Shown piece by piece: positions 14,441 to 23,201 of a stretch of 53,503 nucleotides of DNA (the stretch's first letter is position 1; each line of letters begins with the position of its first letter). The notes under the pieces were generated by a model that was given only the letters and a program-made list of their open reading frames with translations, did not search any database and was not told where the DNA came from. Made by a program: the position numbers and the translations under genes. The stretch covers positions 1 to 53,503 of the forward strand of contig NZ_JAAVVZ010000017.1 in NCBI RefSeq assembly GCF_023910635.1. The letters are read 5' to 3'. Source of the DNA: Sphingorhabdus sp. (GTDB lineage Bacteria > Pseudomonadota > Alphaproteobacteria > Sphingomonadales > Sphingomonadaceae).

Positions 14441-17400
14441 CTATCCTTGAACTTGGGCGGAGTTTGCAGCCTTTGCCGCGTCCCCGCGCACCACCAGAAG
14501 GTACATGGCTGGCGTGACAATACGTGATAGCAAAGTAGAAGAAATCAACCCCCCGATTAACACGATTGCCAACGGTGAATACAGGCTGCCACCAAACAAG
14601 GCGAGCGGCATCAGGCCACCTATCGCGGTCACTGACGTGAGCAGGACCGGCAAGAATCGCACTTCACCGGCCTTTTCAATCGCTTCGCGCAAGCCAAGGC
14701 CGCGCTGCCGCAACTGCGTGGTGAAGTCGACTAGCAATATGGAGTTTTTAATCTCGATCCCGACCAAAGCGATAAATCCGATGATCGCAAGAAAGGACAG
14801 GTTGTTACCGGTGATCAGCAATGCGATTAGGCCGCCAAACGTGCCCAAGGGAATGACGCCGGCGACGACCAAAGCTTCCTTAAACCTGCCAAATTCGGCC
14901 ACCAATATGGCGAATATGCTGAACAAGGCCACCACCACCACCGGGCCGAAGCCTGCAAAGGTATCATTGATTTTTTCCGCCTCACCCCCCACCGCGATGG
15001 CGTAGCCGGGCTTGAGCGGAATCTGGTCCATCTGCTTTTTCGCATCGACATTCACCTTGGACACGACGACACCGTCGGTGATCTGGGCCGTGACGCCAAC
15101 ATAACGCTGCAGATTATAACGATAAATGGCGGCAGGCGTTGATTCCAGTGTCGGGTTTGAAATCTCCGCCAATTGAACGGCCTGTCCGCTTCGGTTCGAA
15201 ACATAGATCGATTCCAACGCCGAAACCGGCTGCGTCTCTGCCAATGGCAAGCGAACAACAACGGGGTAGCTGTCCCCTTCGGTGTCGCGATAGGTGCCAG
15301 CTCGTTCGCCACTAAGCGCAAGCCGTATCGCCCTCCGCGCGGCACCCGCAGGCACATCAAGCAACGCCGCTTTGGCATCGTCAACGCGTATGTCCAAATC
15401 GACCTTATCAAACGCAACCGGGTTGTTAATGTCTCTCGTGCCGGGGGTTTCGCGCAAGACTTGCTCCATTTGCCCCGCGAGACGTTTTAGTTCTTCCTGA
15501 TCAGGACCATAGACGCGGAATTCGACAGGGGCGTTGATGGGGGCGCCGTTCTGAAACAACATCAGCTTGATCCGCGCACCTGATATCTGGTCCAATTTCT
15601 GGCGCAACCTGTCCACCATCGCCCGCGATTTTGCCCCCTGCCAATTATCCATAATGGCGAGAACTTCTCCATGGGTCGGATTCTCTCCGCGTTGAAACAC
15701 ATTGTAGAAAACCGGCGGATTATAGGCGCCGACATTTTCTGCGCGGACTTTAATGGCGGGTTCGGTTTTCAGAACGGCGGATACCTGGGCGACAATGCGG
15801 CCCGTTTCGGCGACACTCGCGCCTTGCTGCGCTTCCACCGTAACGCGGAAATAAGATGTATCGGCGTTTGGAAACAGGCTGAACCCAAGTATCGGCACCA
15901 GCGAAAATGCCGCGCATGTGCCAATTAATGCGCCCCAAACGGAACGGCGAGGCCGGTCGAGCGCCCAATGGAGCATCGGGTGGTAAAAACGGTCAATTTT
16001 ACGCATCAGCCATTGCAGAAGCGGGCTACCTGCCTCCGGCTCATCGCCTTTCAGGATTCGGCTCGCCAAAAACGGCACGATAGTGAGCGAAACAATCATC
16101 GATGCCGTAATCGTTGCCACGATGGTGCCGATGAAGCTCTGGATAAACTTGCCCGCCCCTTCAGGCAAAAAGAACAAGGGCAAAAAGGCAAAGACCAACA
16201 CGCCGGTCGACCCCAAAACCGCCATCGTAATTTCTTTGGTGCCGTCTATCGCCGCTTCGCTGCGGCTTTTCCCCATGCGCAAGTGTCGCGAGATATTCTC
16301 GACCACGACAATCGAATCATCGACCAATAATCCCAATGTCAGGATGAAACCCGCAACCACCAATTGGCTAAGGTTAAAGCCATAAGCCGATATCGCCAGC
16401 AGACCCGATGCAATCGACAGCGGGATCGATATCATCACGATGACCGACGCCCGCCAGCCCAAGGGCAACAGAGTGATCAGCACAAGAAATAAGGCGATTG
16501 CAAAGTCGCGGGCGAGCTCGTTCAAGCGTTTCCGAATATCCTTGCTTTGGTCAAACTGGATGACGGCCTGTATATCGGGCGGCAACAACGCCTGTTGTCT
16601 TGCAAGTTCTTCGACCAACCGATTGCGTAACTTCGTGGCATCGGTACCCTGTTTTTGATTGGCGGTAATGAAGACGGCGCGCTTGCCATTATGGCTTACT
16701 TTCACGCGCTGTTCCGCAGCGCTGATTTTCACGTCGGCGACATCTCCGACACGGATTATCGACCCGTCGTTCGACCGGATCGGAAGATTGCGAATTTTTT
16801 CGAGGTCACGAAATGCGCCGCCCGTCTCCACATTGAATCTGCGTGCACCGCTGATGACCGCGCCAGCGGGCACATCCGCGCCGCCAACGCGGATCGCATC
16901 GACCACAACGCTTGCTGGCAACCGCAGCTCGGCAAGCCTGCCGGTATTAATCGCAACGCTGATTTCCGGTTGGGGTAGGCCGTAAATTTCTGCCTGACGG
17001 ACCTCTTTATCCCGCCCCAAGGCCTCGCTGACATCGCGGGCATATTTTTCCATCCGGTACCAGCTTGCACTATCGCTCAGCAGCGCAATTTGGAGAATTG
17101 ACGCATTTGTCGTGCGGATTTTTTCGAATTGCAGGCCCTGAAGATCCGCAGGTAATTGGTTCCGGATCGCTGTGACTTCACGCACCGTATCGTTGAAATA
17201 TTGGTCCGGATTACCCGCCCAATCGAACTCCGCCCGAATAACCGCATTGCCATCGCTGCTGGAAGATACGACACTTTGGACATCCTCCAAACCCTGAACC
17301 AGCTCCTCAATCGGCTTGGTAATGGTTTGCTCAATCTCTGCCGCATCGGCCCCAGGCTGCAATGCCACAATTGACACGACAGGCATCGAAAAATGCGGGT

Positions 17401-17509
17401 CAACCGCGCGGGGAACCTGCTGAAATGCAGAAAAGCCCAACGCGCAGAGCAAAGTGAACAGCACAAGGGTCAGCTGCCATCGACGAATTGCGAACTCCGC
17501 GATATGCAT
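14441..17509 (-). CDS. RND-family efflux transporter permease
   Basis: Inner-membrane proton-driven pump of the resistance-nodulation-division family, 1022 residues. It shows the N-terminal membrane helix, two large periplasmic loops and the second set of helices. The TM4 proton-relay motif LGLLVDDSIVVVENI lies near residue 400. It pairs with the membrane-fusion lipoprotein gene 3 bp upstream and overlaps functionally with msrA downstream. No TolC-like outer-membrane channel is in the window, so it presumably shares one encoded elsewhere. The substrate cannot be told from sequence; AcrB/MexB-like relatives export hydrophobic compounds and biocides. Confidence 0.93.
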   Translation of the reverse strand: MHIAEFAIRRWQLTLVLFTLLCALGFSAFQQVPRAVDPHFSMPVVSIVALQPGADAAEIEQTITKPIEELVQGLEDVQSVVSSSSDGNAVIRAEFDWAGNPDQYFNDTVREVTAIRNQLPADLQGLQFEKIRTTNASILQIALLSDSASWYRMEKYARDVSEALGRDKEVRQAEIYGLPQPEISVAINTGRLAELRLPASVVVDAIRVGGADVPAGAVISGARRFNVETGGAFRDLEKIRNLPIRSNDGSIIRVGDVADVKISAAEQRVKVSHNGKRAVFITANQKQGTDATKLRNRLVEELARQQALLPPDIQAVIQFDQSKDIRKRLNELARDFAIALFLVLITLLPLGWRASVIVMISIPLSIASGLLAISAYGFNLSQLVVAGFILTLGLLVDDSIVVVENISRHLRMGKSRSEAAIDGTKEITMAVLGSTGVLVFAFLPLFFLPEGAGKFIQSFIGTIVATITASMIVSLTIVPFLASRILKGDEPEAGSPLLQWLMRKIDRFYHPMLHWALDRPRRSVWGALIGTCAAFSLVPILGFSLFPNADTSYFRVTVEAQQGASVAETGRIVAQVSAVLKTEPAIKVRAENVGAYNPPVFYNVFQRGENPTHGEVLAIMDNWQGAKSRAMVDRLRQKLDQISGARIKLMLFQNGAPINAPVEFRVYGPDQEELKRLAGQMEQVLRETPGTRDINNPVAFDKVDLDIRVDDAKAALLDVPAGAARRAIRLALSGERAGTYRDTEGDSYPVVVRLPLAETQPVSALESIYVSNRSGQAVQLAEISNPTLESTPAAIYRYNLQRYVGVTAQITDGVVVSKVNVDAKKQMDQIPLKPGYAIAVGGEAEKINDTFAGFGPVVVVALFSIFAILVAEFGRFKEALVVAGVIPLGTFGGLIALLITGNNLSFLAIIGFIALVGIEIKNSILLVDFTTQLRQRGLGLREAIEKAGEVRFLPVLLTSVTAIGGLMPLALFGGSLYSPLAIVLIGGLISSTLLSRIVTPAMYLLVVRGDAAKAANSAQVQG

Positions 17510-17512
17510 GGA

Positions 17513-18568
17513 CTATGGCAGTCCCTTGACGATACGCACGGCAGACCCGTTGCGCAGTTTTTCCAAACCGGACGTTACGATCTTGTCGCCTGGCTGTACC
17601 CCACCCGACACATTAACGAAATCATCAGCGATCCGTTGTATGATGACATTGCGCGTTTCAACGCGGTTCTTGACATCCACCACATAAACCAAGCCTTCGC
17701 CCGCGCGGACGCCAAACAAAGCGCTTGCCGGAATTTGTAATATTGTCCCATCGTCCGACGCTGGCAACCTTATGGTTGCTGTCCCTATTTGCCCCGACCG
17801 CAATGTTGGCCGATTGGGCAGGCGAAATTGGACGGAGAACGCCCCCGTGGCCGCGTTTGCGCGACCGTCAATCTCCGATATCGTCGCCGTCAGCGGTGAA
17901 TCACCTGCGGATTCAATCAATATATCTGCCGCCATGCCAACGCGCAGTTTCGAGGCGTCACGATCAACGATTGGAACGCGGAAGACAAAGCCGTCGTCGG
18001 CCTCCCCCAAAATAAGCGCTGGCGTTCCAGCGGTGATGACTTGCCCGGCCTGCACATTGCGCATCAGCACAACGCCGTTTGAAGGGGCGTATAGTTGCGC
18101 CGTGTTGCGCGCAAAACCTGCCTGCCGCACACGCGCGTCTGCGCCCTTTAACGTTGCTTCAGCGGCCTCAAACCGCGCCTTGGTTATCCAGCCATCGGCG
18201 TAAAGCGCGCCAACACGGTCAAACTCTGCCCGGGCGCGATCACGCTCGGCTGTCGCAACACTCATGTCCGCACCAACATTCGTCGTGTCGAGCGCAGCCA
18301 ACAATGCGCCGCGCTTTACAACGTCACCTTCTTCGAAACGCACAACAGCAACCTTGCCCGCGGTTGTAAAACCCAGAGGTGTTTCGCGGCGATAGCGCAC
18401 CGTGCCAACGGCGTTGATCTCCCGATCTGCGCTCTGATTTCCTAAAGTGAATATCTCGACGGGTAAGGCGGTCTTGGGCGCGCGCTTGCTTTCGCCCGCA
18501 CTGTCGCTGCAACCAGAAAGGGAAATCAGCAGCAATAGGCCCGTCAAAAATTTCGAAGATACTGGCAA
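17513..18568 (-). CDS. RND efflux periplasmic adaptor (membrane fusion protein)
   Basis: Adaptor linking the RND pump to an outer-membrane channel, 351 residues. A lipobox (SLSGC, Cys20) suggests a lipid anchor facing the periplasm. A lipoyl-like hairpin region brackets an alpha-helical section (about residues 95-150), followed by beta-barrel and membrane-proximal domains (LRSGQIGTATIRLP). The start is TTG, chosen because GGGAGG lies five bases upstream and the next codons lead directly into the signal peptide. It is first in the adaptor-pump-msrA operon; no regulator gene is adjacent. Confidence 0.93.
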   Translation of the reverse strand: MPVSSKFLTGLLLLISLSGCSDSAGESKRAPKTALPVEIFTLGNQSADREINAVGTVRYRRETPLGFTTAGKVAVVRFEEGDVVKRGALLAALDTTNVGADMSVATAERDRARAEFDRVGALYADGWITKARFEAAEATLKGADARVRQAGFARNTAQLYAPSNGVVLMRNVQAGQVITAGTPALILGEADDGFVFRVPIVDRDASKLRVGMAADILIESAGDSPLTATISEIDGRANAATGAFSVQFRLPNRPTLRSGQIGTATIRLPASDDGTILQIPASALFGVRAGEGLVYVVDVKNRVETRNVIIQRIADDFVNVSGGVQPGDKIVTSGLEKLRNGSAVRIVKGLP

Positions 18569-18651
18569 ACGGTCCTCCCCTGCGCGGCTTTAATACGCAT
18601 GATAGTTGAATATTCGTCAGGATGAAATAGCGTTTTGATATGCAACTTATT

Positions 18652-19632
18652 TTACATTTTGCCCGGCGCTAGCAATGGGGGCGGCAGAGGACGATTTTCA
18701 GAAACTGTCTGCTGTATCAAGGCAATTTCACGCTGCATCACCTTTTGTCTATTCTTCCATCTTAAATGCGTTCCGGCGGAAAATATCCCAAGGTCGGTTC
18801 TCCGGCCATATCGTTCCATAAAATGCAACGCAGCCTGGGTATCATAGCCTGCATTCGCCATCAGCCAGACCGAAAGCCTGTCCGCCTCGATTTCGGTCTC
18901 TAATATCTGCTTATTGCTGTTGCCAGTGGCGGCGAGCCTTTGGCGGTGTCCGAGCAGGTTATGCGACATTTCATGTGCGACGACGGCCGCAAGCTGCGCC
19001 TCATCGTCGGCGGTAAACGCCATCAACCCTTCAGTCACGCGGACTGACACCCCGTCCGCGCCTGCGTCCAGTTTGGATTTGGTATCCACCCAAAAACGGG
19101 ATGCGCAGATAGCAAGCGGGGCAAGTTTCACCCTCCTGACGCCATCTGCCGTCATGAACGTGACGTCGGCAGTGCCGATTGTGTCCAGCGCCTCCCCCAG
19201 CATTTTTTGAAGTTTTTCCAAGCGCGCGCTGGCGCGTTTTTCTTTCACCAAATTTGGGCTGGTAAAATCAACTTCATTTACAGCGATTATGGCATCACCC
19301 GGCTTGATCCCCATCGCTTCCGCCGCGCCGCCCGAAACGACTGCAGACACGGCAACCGGCAGGCGAAATCCGAACGCGGCCTGCGCCATAGCGGGGTCAG
19401 GATATTGCGCCTTATCGTGCAGCACCCAGCCGGGGTTGCGGCTCTTGCGCTCGCAAAATGGCGCATTTGCTAGGGCCAAGCGATGGCCCACCATCGCCAG
19501 TCGCAAATCCTGTTCGGCCAATGCTTGGTAGTTGGCGATGTCCGGCGCGGACACCGATACCACCTGCGCCTGCGCCTGCGCCTGCGCGGGCACCAGCGCC
19601 ACCAAAATCATGATGGCGGCCAGCAATTTCAT
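18652..19632 (-). CDS. secreted M48-type zinc metalloprotease with PDZ-like segment
   Basis: A 326-residue putative periplasmic protease. The signal peptide (about residues 1-22) includes an unusual QAQAQAQA run encoded by tandem GCCTGC-type hexamers. A PDZ-like segment (about 88-125, AMGIKPGDAIIAVNEVDF) precedes the catalytic HEMSH at 220-224, and EIEAD (about 247-251) supplies the third zinc ligand. This is the M48 arrangement. The start overlaps the tsaC stop as TAATG, so the two are translationally coupled. A role in envelope protein quality control is likely by analogy with BepA/LoiP, but the substrate is unknown. Confidence 0.85.
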   Translation of the reverse strand: MKLLAAIMILVALVPAQAQAQAQVVSVSAPDIANYQALAEQDLRLAMVGHRLALANAPFCERKSRNPGWVLHDKAQYPDPAMAQAAFGFRLPVAVSAVVSGGAAEAMGIKPGDAIIAVNEVDFTSPNLVKEKRASARLEKLQKMLGEALDTIGTADVTFMTADGVRRVKLAPLAICASRFWVDTKSKLDAGADGVSVRVTEGLMAFTADDEAQLAAVVAHEMSHNLLGHRQRLAATGNSNKQILETEIEADRLSVWLMANAGYDTQAALHFMERYGRRTDLGIFSAGTHLRWKNRQKVMQREIALIQQTVSENRPLPPPLLAPGKM

Positions 19633-20591
19633 TACCTGACGGCTGCTCTTGCGAGCCTATCGTTCATTGCGATGCCTATACCCTCATGCGGAATTGGCGC
19701 GACCGCGATAGTATTGGCCAAACTCGCATCCGCATTGTGCAGCGCCTCAAACAAATGCGCCGCAGCCTGCGCCAGATCGCCAGTTGAGGACAAGTTTTCG
19801 TCGCCCGTTATTGCGCCAAAACCAATGAGATAATCACCCTTTTCTGCGACCGTGACGTTCAAGCGGACAGGTTTTGACGGCGCATAATGGCTGGCCATTT
19901 GGCCAGGCGCCTCAATCGCGCTTATGGGCATGGACAAAGGCGGGAATCCGAGCATCTGTTCAATTTCCATTGAGCTGACCGGCCCCGGTCTTAACACCTG
20001 CCACCCATCATCGCGCACGGCAACGATCGTTGATTCCAACCCCGCCGAACATGGCCCCCCGTCTAGTATCATCGGTACGGCCCCTCCAAGGCCTTTTAAG
20101 ACATGATCCGCCCGCGTTGGGCTGATTGCCCCGCTCCGGTTTGCAGAGGGCGCAGCGAGGCTTAAATCGCTTTTTAGGAGCAATGCCTGCATCACGGGAT
20201 GGGCGGGGCACCGAATGGCGATTGTCGGCAGCCCTGCGGTTACCGCGCGGGCAACCGGAGCGCCGGGTTGCAACGGCAAAACCAGCGTCAACGGCCCGGG
20301 CCAGAAGGCGTCGGCCAGTGCCTGCGCAGTAGCGTTAAACACACCAAGCTTTTCTGCGGCTTTCCGATCACGAACATGCACAATAAGCGGATTAAAATCC
20401 GGCCGCCCCTTTGCCGCATAGATGCGCGCAACCGCCTCTGCATTTTGCGCGTCTGCCGCAAGGCCATAAACCGTCTCCGTGGGAATCGCTACAATCTGTC
20501 CGGCGCGAAGAAGCTGCGCCGCAGCGGTAATCGCAGCGTCGTCAGCGGGCACAACCCAGCCATTCCCCAAGGTATTTGAGCCAAACATCAT
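19632..20591 (-). CDS. tsaC: L-threonylcarbamoyladenylate synthase (Sua5/YrdC/YwlC)
   Basis: Makes threonylcarbamoyl-AMP from threonine, bicarbonate and ATP, the first step of t6A37 tRNA modification; cytoplasmic. The YrdC-type domain (about residues 18-205) has IPTETVYGLAADA, KGRPDFNPLIVHV and the PSANRSGAISPT signature. The C-terminal extension (about 240-319) with ASHYAPSKP matches the Sua5 domain, so this is the long form. The gene is divergent from the acyl-CoA dehydrogenase and is coupled to the downstream protease gene by a TAATG overlap. The start at M1 or M2 is equally possible. Confidence 0.95.
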   Translation of the reverse strand: MMFGSNTLGNGWVVPADDAAITAAAQLLRAGQIVAIPTETVYGLAADAQNAEAVARIYAAKGRPDFNPLIVHVRDRKAAEKLGVFNATAQALADAFWPGPLTLVLPLQPGAPVARAVTAGLPTIAIRCPAHPVMQALLLKSDLSLAAPSANRSGAISPTRADHVLKGLGGAVPMILDGGPCSAGLESTIVAVRDDGWQVLRPGPVSSMEIEQMLGFPPLSMPISAIEAPGQMASHYAPSKPVRLNVTVAEKGDYLIGFGAITGDENLSSTGDLAQAAAHLFEALHNADASLANTIAVAPIPHEGIGIAMNDRLARAAVR

Positions 20592-20642
20592 AAGCGGCTA
20601 TAGGCGGAGGCAGACCAGATTTAACAGGAATATTTATTCAAT

Positions 20643-22379
20643 ATGGCGTTTTCAGCACCTGTCGCAGAACAAAATTTTGTCCTCAAGCATATCGTCGGCA
20701 TCGACGCATTGGCGCAGCATGCACGTTTTGCCGATGCGACGCCCGATATGGTGCAGGCCATAGTCGAGGGCATTGGTGCCTTTGCAGAAGGTGAATTTGC
20801 CCCGCTGAACCGCATTGGCGACACCGTTGGCGCGCGGTTAATCGACGGCAAAGTCGTGATGCCCGACGGTTTTGTTACGGCGTATAAATCTTATGTCGCC
20901 AATGGCTGGGGCGCGATCAACGCGCCTGCGGAGTTTGGCGGTCAGGGTCTGCCTTTCTCGCTGGCGACTGTTGCGCTCGATTCGCTTGGCGGCGCCAACA
21001 TGGCCTTTGCATTGTGCCCGATCCTGTCGGTAGGCGCGATTGAAGCGATCAACCATCATGGCACCGACCGGCAGAAAATATTGTTTCTGCCCAAGCTGTC
21101 AACGGGCGCATATTCTGGCACGATGAACCTGACCGAACCGCAGGCGGGGTCAGACGTCGGCGCGCTGAAGTCGACCGCGACCCCACGCGGTGATGGTACT
21201 TACCAGATTAAAGGCACGAAGATTTATATCAGCTTTGGCGACCATGACATGGCGGAGAATATCGTCCATTTGGTCCTTGCTCGCACGCCCGATGGGCCCG
21301 CCGGGACGAAAGGCATTTCCTTGTTTCTGGTCCCAAAATATCAAGTCCATGCAGACGGCAGCATCGGCAACGCTAATGATATCAAGGTCGTATCGATCGA
21401 ACATAAGATGGGTATTAACGCCTCGCCCACATGCGTTCTCGCTTTTGGCGAAGAAGGTGATTGCATCGGCGAACTCATCGGTCCAGAATTTGGCGGTATG
21501 CGCGCGATGTTCACGATGATGAATAACGCCCGCCTGAATATCGGCCTGCAAGGTGTGCAAGTTGCCGAAGCCGCCACGCAAAAGGCAATCTGGTTCGCGC
21601 GCGAACGCGTGCAATCGGCCAAGGCGAGCGGACCGTCGCGTGAATCGGTGGCGATTGTCGAACATCCCGATGTGCGCCGCATGTTGATGCGGATGAAGGC
21701 GGGGACACAGGCAATCCGCGCCTTATTATATCTCGCCTCCGGCTATGTTGATCGCGCCACGCTTGGCGAAGCAGGCGCGCAGGAGATGGTCGATCTGCTG
21801 ACGCCGCTGGCCAAAACCTATGGCACCGACATGGGCAGCGAAATCGCCTCGCTTGGCATTCAAGTGCATGGCGGCATGGGCTTTGTAGAGGAAACGGGTG
21901 CAGCCCAATATTACCGCGATATTCGTATTGCGGCGATTTACGAAGGCACCAATGGCATTCAGGCAGCGGACTTGGTTGGTCGCAAGCTCGCGATGCAAAG
22001 CGGCGATGTTATCCGCAACCATCTTTCGGCCATTTCGGCGGATGCGGCGGATCATGTTGGCCTGTCGGCGCTTGCTGCGGCAACTGCTGAAGTCACCGAA
22101 TATATGCTTGGCGCAGAAGTCGATGACCGTTTGGCGGGCAGCTACGCTTATACCAATATGATGGCGGTGGTCACATCGGGTTGGTTGATGTTGAGGCAAT
22201 ATCGCGCCGCGCAAGCCGACATCGCCAATGGCGGCAGCAGCGCATTTTTGCGCAGCAAGGTTGCGGCCTGCCGTTATTATCTGGACGTCATGGTGCCAGA
22301 GGCTGTGGCATATAAAGGGACCGCGATGGCAGGGGCGGAGTTGCTCTACGCGCTTGATGCAGAGGAGCTGGCTGCTTGA
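20643..22379 (+). CDS. acyl-CoA dehydrogenase, DmdC-like long form
   Basis: FAD enzyme oxidising an acyl-CoA thioester at the alpha-beta bond. At 578 residues it is longer than classic acyl-CoA dehydrogenases (about 380). It resembles the DmdC/long-form group with a C-terminal extension (about 450-578). Visible are MNLTEPQAGSDVG (FAD-binding loop, about 160-172), the EHKMGINASPTC segment and AIYEGTNGIQAADL (about 431-444) with the likely catalytic Glu. The physiological substrate is not known. The next gene starts within its stop codon (TTGA overlap), so the two are coupled. Confidence 0.9.
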   Translation: MAFSAPVAEQNFVLKHIVGIDALAQHARFADATPDMVQAIVEGIGAFAEGEFAPLNRIGDTVGARLIDGKVVMPDGFVTAYKSYVANGWGAINAPAEFGGQGLPFSLATVALDSLGGANMAFALCPILSVGAIEAINHHGTDRQKILFLPKLSTGAYSGTMNLTEPQAGSDVGALKSTATPRGDGTYQIKGTKIYISFGDHDMAENIVHLVLARTPDGPAGTKGISLFLVPKYQVHADGSIGNANDIKVVSIEHKMGINASPTCVLAFGEEGDCIGELIGPEFGGMRAMFTMMNNARLNIGLQGVQVAEAATQKAIWFARERVQSAKASGPSRESVAIVEHPDVRRMLMRMKAGTQAIRALLYLASGYVDRATLGEAGAQEMVDLLTPLAKTYGTDMGSEIASLGIQVHGGMGFVEETGAAQYYRDIRIAAIYEGTNGIQAADLVGRKLAMQSGDVIRNHLSAISADAADHVGLSALAAATAEVTEYMLGAEVDDRLAGSYAYTNMMAVVTSGWLMLRQYRAAQADIANGGSSAFLRSKVAACRYYLDVMVPEAVAYKGTAMAGAELLYALDAEELAA

Positions 22380-23191
22380 ACGAGCAGACGCTGAAACGGA
22401 TCGCCGAAGCGCTTGAACGGCTGTCGCCCCCGCCAGCGCCGCCGACCGATCTGTCGTCGTCGCCCGCTTACCATTGGAACGCAGCAACCTTGGCGGCGGT
22501 GCAGGGTTTTAAGCCATTGCCGATTGACCTAATCGTCGGGGTCAACCGGCAAAAGTCCGATCTGTACGAAAATTGCCGACGACACGCCTCGGGCGCGGCG
22601 GCGCATGATGTCCTGCTGTGGGGCGCGCGCGGCATGGGCAAATCAGCCTTGGTCAAATCGGTGGTGGCTGCACTGCAGGAAGATGGCTTCTTCATCGCCT
22701 TGGTCGAAGCGTCGTCAAGTCATTTGACGAGCCTGCCAGCCTTGTTTGAAGAGCTTGGCGCGTCGGGTCGGCGTTATCTGTTGTTCGTCGACGATATCTC
22801 GTTCGAACCGCATGACCAAAATGCGCGGCTGTTGCGGTCATTGCTGGAGGGCGGCGTTGAGGCGCGTCCAAACAATGTCCGGCTGTGCGTCACATCCAAC
22901 CGCCGAAACATCGTTGAGCGCGACAGCACCGACCAAGCGGACGCCATGAACGCCCGCGATGCCATGGACGACAGCCTGGCCTTGGCCGACCGTTTTGGCC
23001 TGAAACTGGGCTTTCAATATCCCGACCAAGACGCGTATCTGCAGATGGTCAGCAGCTACGCCAGCTATTTTGATCTGGACTGGGACGAATCCGACGCGCT
23101 GAGTTTTGCCCAAGGACGCGGCGGCCGTTCAGGCCGGATCGCGTGGCATTACACCGTCGAGCTCGCAGGCCGCGCGGGGCGGAAGATTTAG
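22376..23191 (+). CDS. DUF815-type P-loop ATPase
   Basis: A 271-residue predicted ATPase of the DUF815 family. The Walker A is GARGMGKS at residues 83-90 and the Walker B-like LLFVDD is at 135-140, with arginine-rich C-terminal segments as in AAA+ proteins. The start is TTG overlapping the preceding TGA, with AGGAG eight bases upstream (22363-22367), which supports it. Its function is not established. The tight overlap with an acyl-CoA dehydrogenase gene suggests coordinated translation rather than a proven joint pathway. It ends 10 bp before the convergent sugar dehydrogenase gene. Confidence 0.85.
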   Translation: MNEQTLKRIAEALERLSPPPAPPTDLSSSPAYHWNAATLAAVQGFKPLPIDLIVGVNRQKSDLYENCRRHASGAAAHDVLLWGARGMGKSALVKSVVAALQEDGFFIALVEASSSHLTSLPALFEELGASGRRYLLFVDDISFEPHDQNARLLRSLLEGGVEARPNNVRLCVTSNRRNIVERDSTDQADAMNARDAMDDSLALADRFGLKLGFQYPDQDAYLQMVSSYASYFDLDWDESDALSFAQGRGGRSGRIAWHYTVELAGRAGRKI

Positions 23192-23201
23192 GATCAGAAT
23201 C

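Noticed and set aside
19564-19590. Tandem GCCTGC-type hexamers as a possible microsatellite or regulatory repeat
   Set aside because: They encode the QAQAQA stretch of the protease signal peptide; likely simple slippage repeat within coding sequence.
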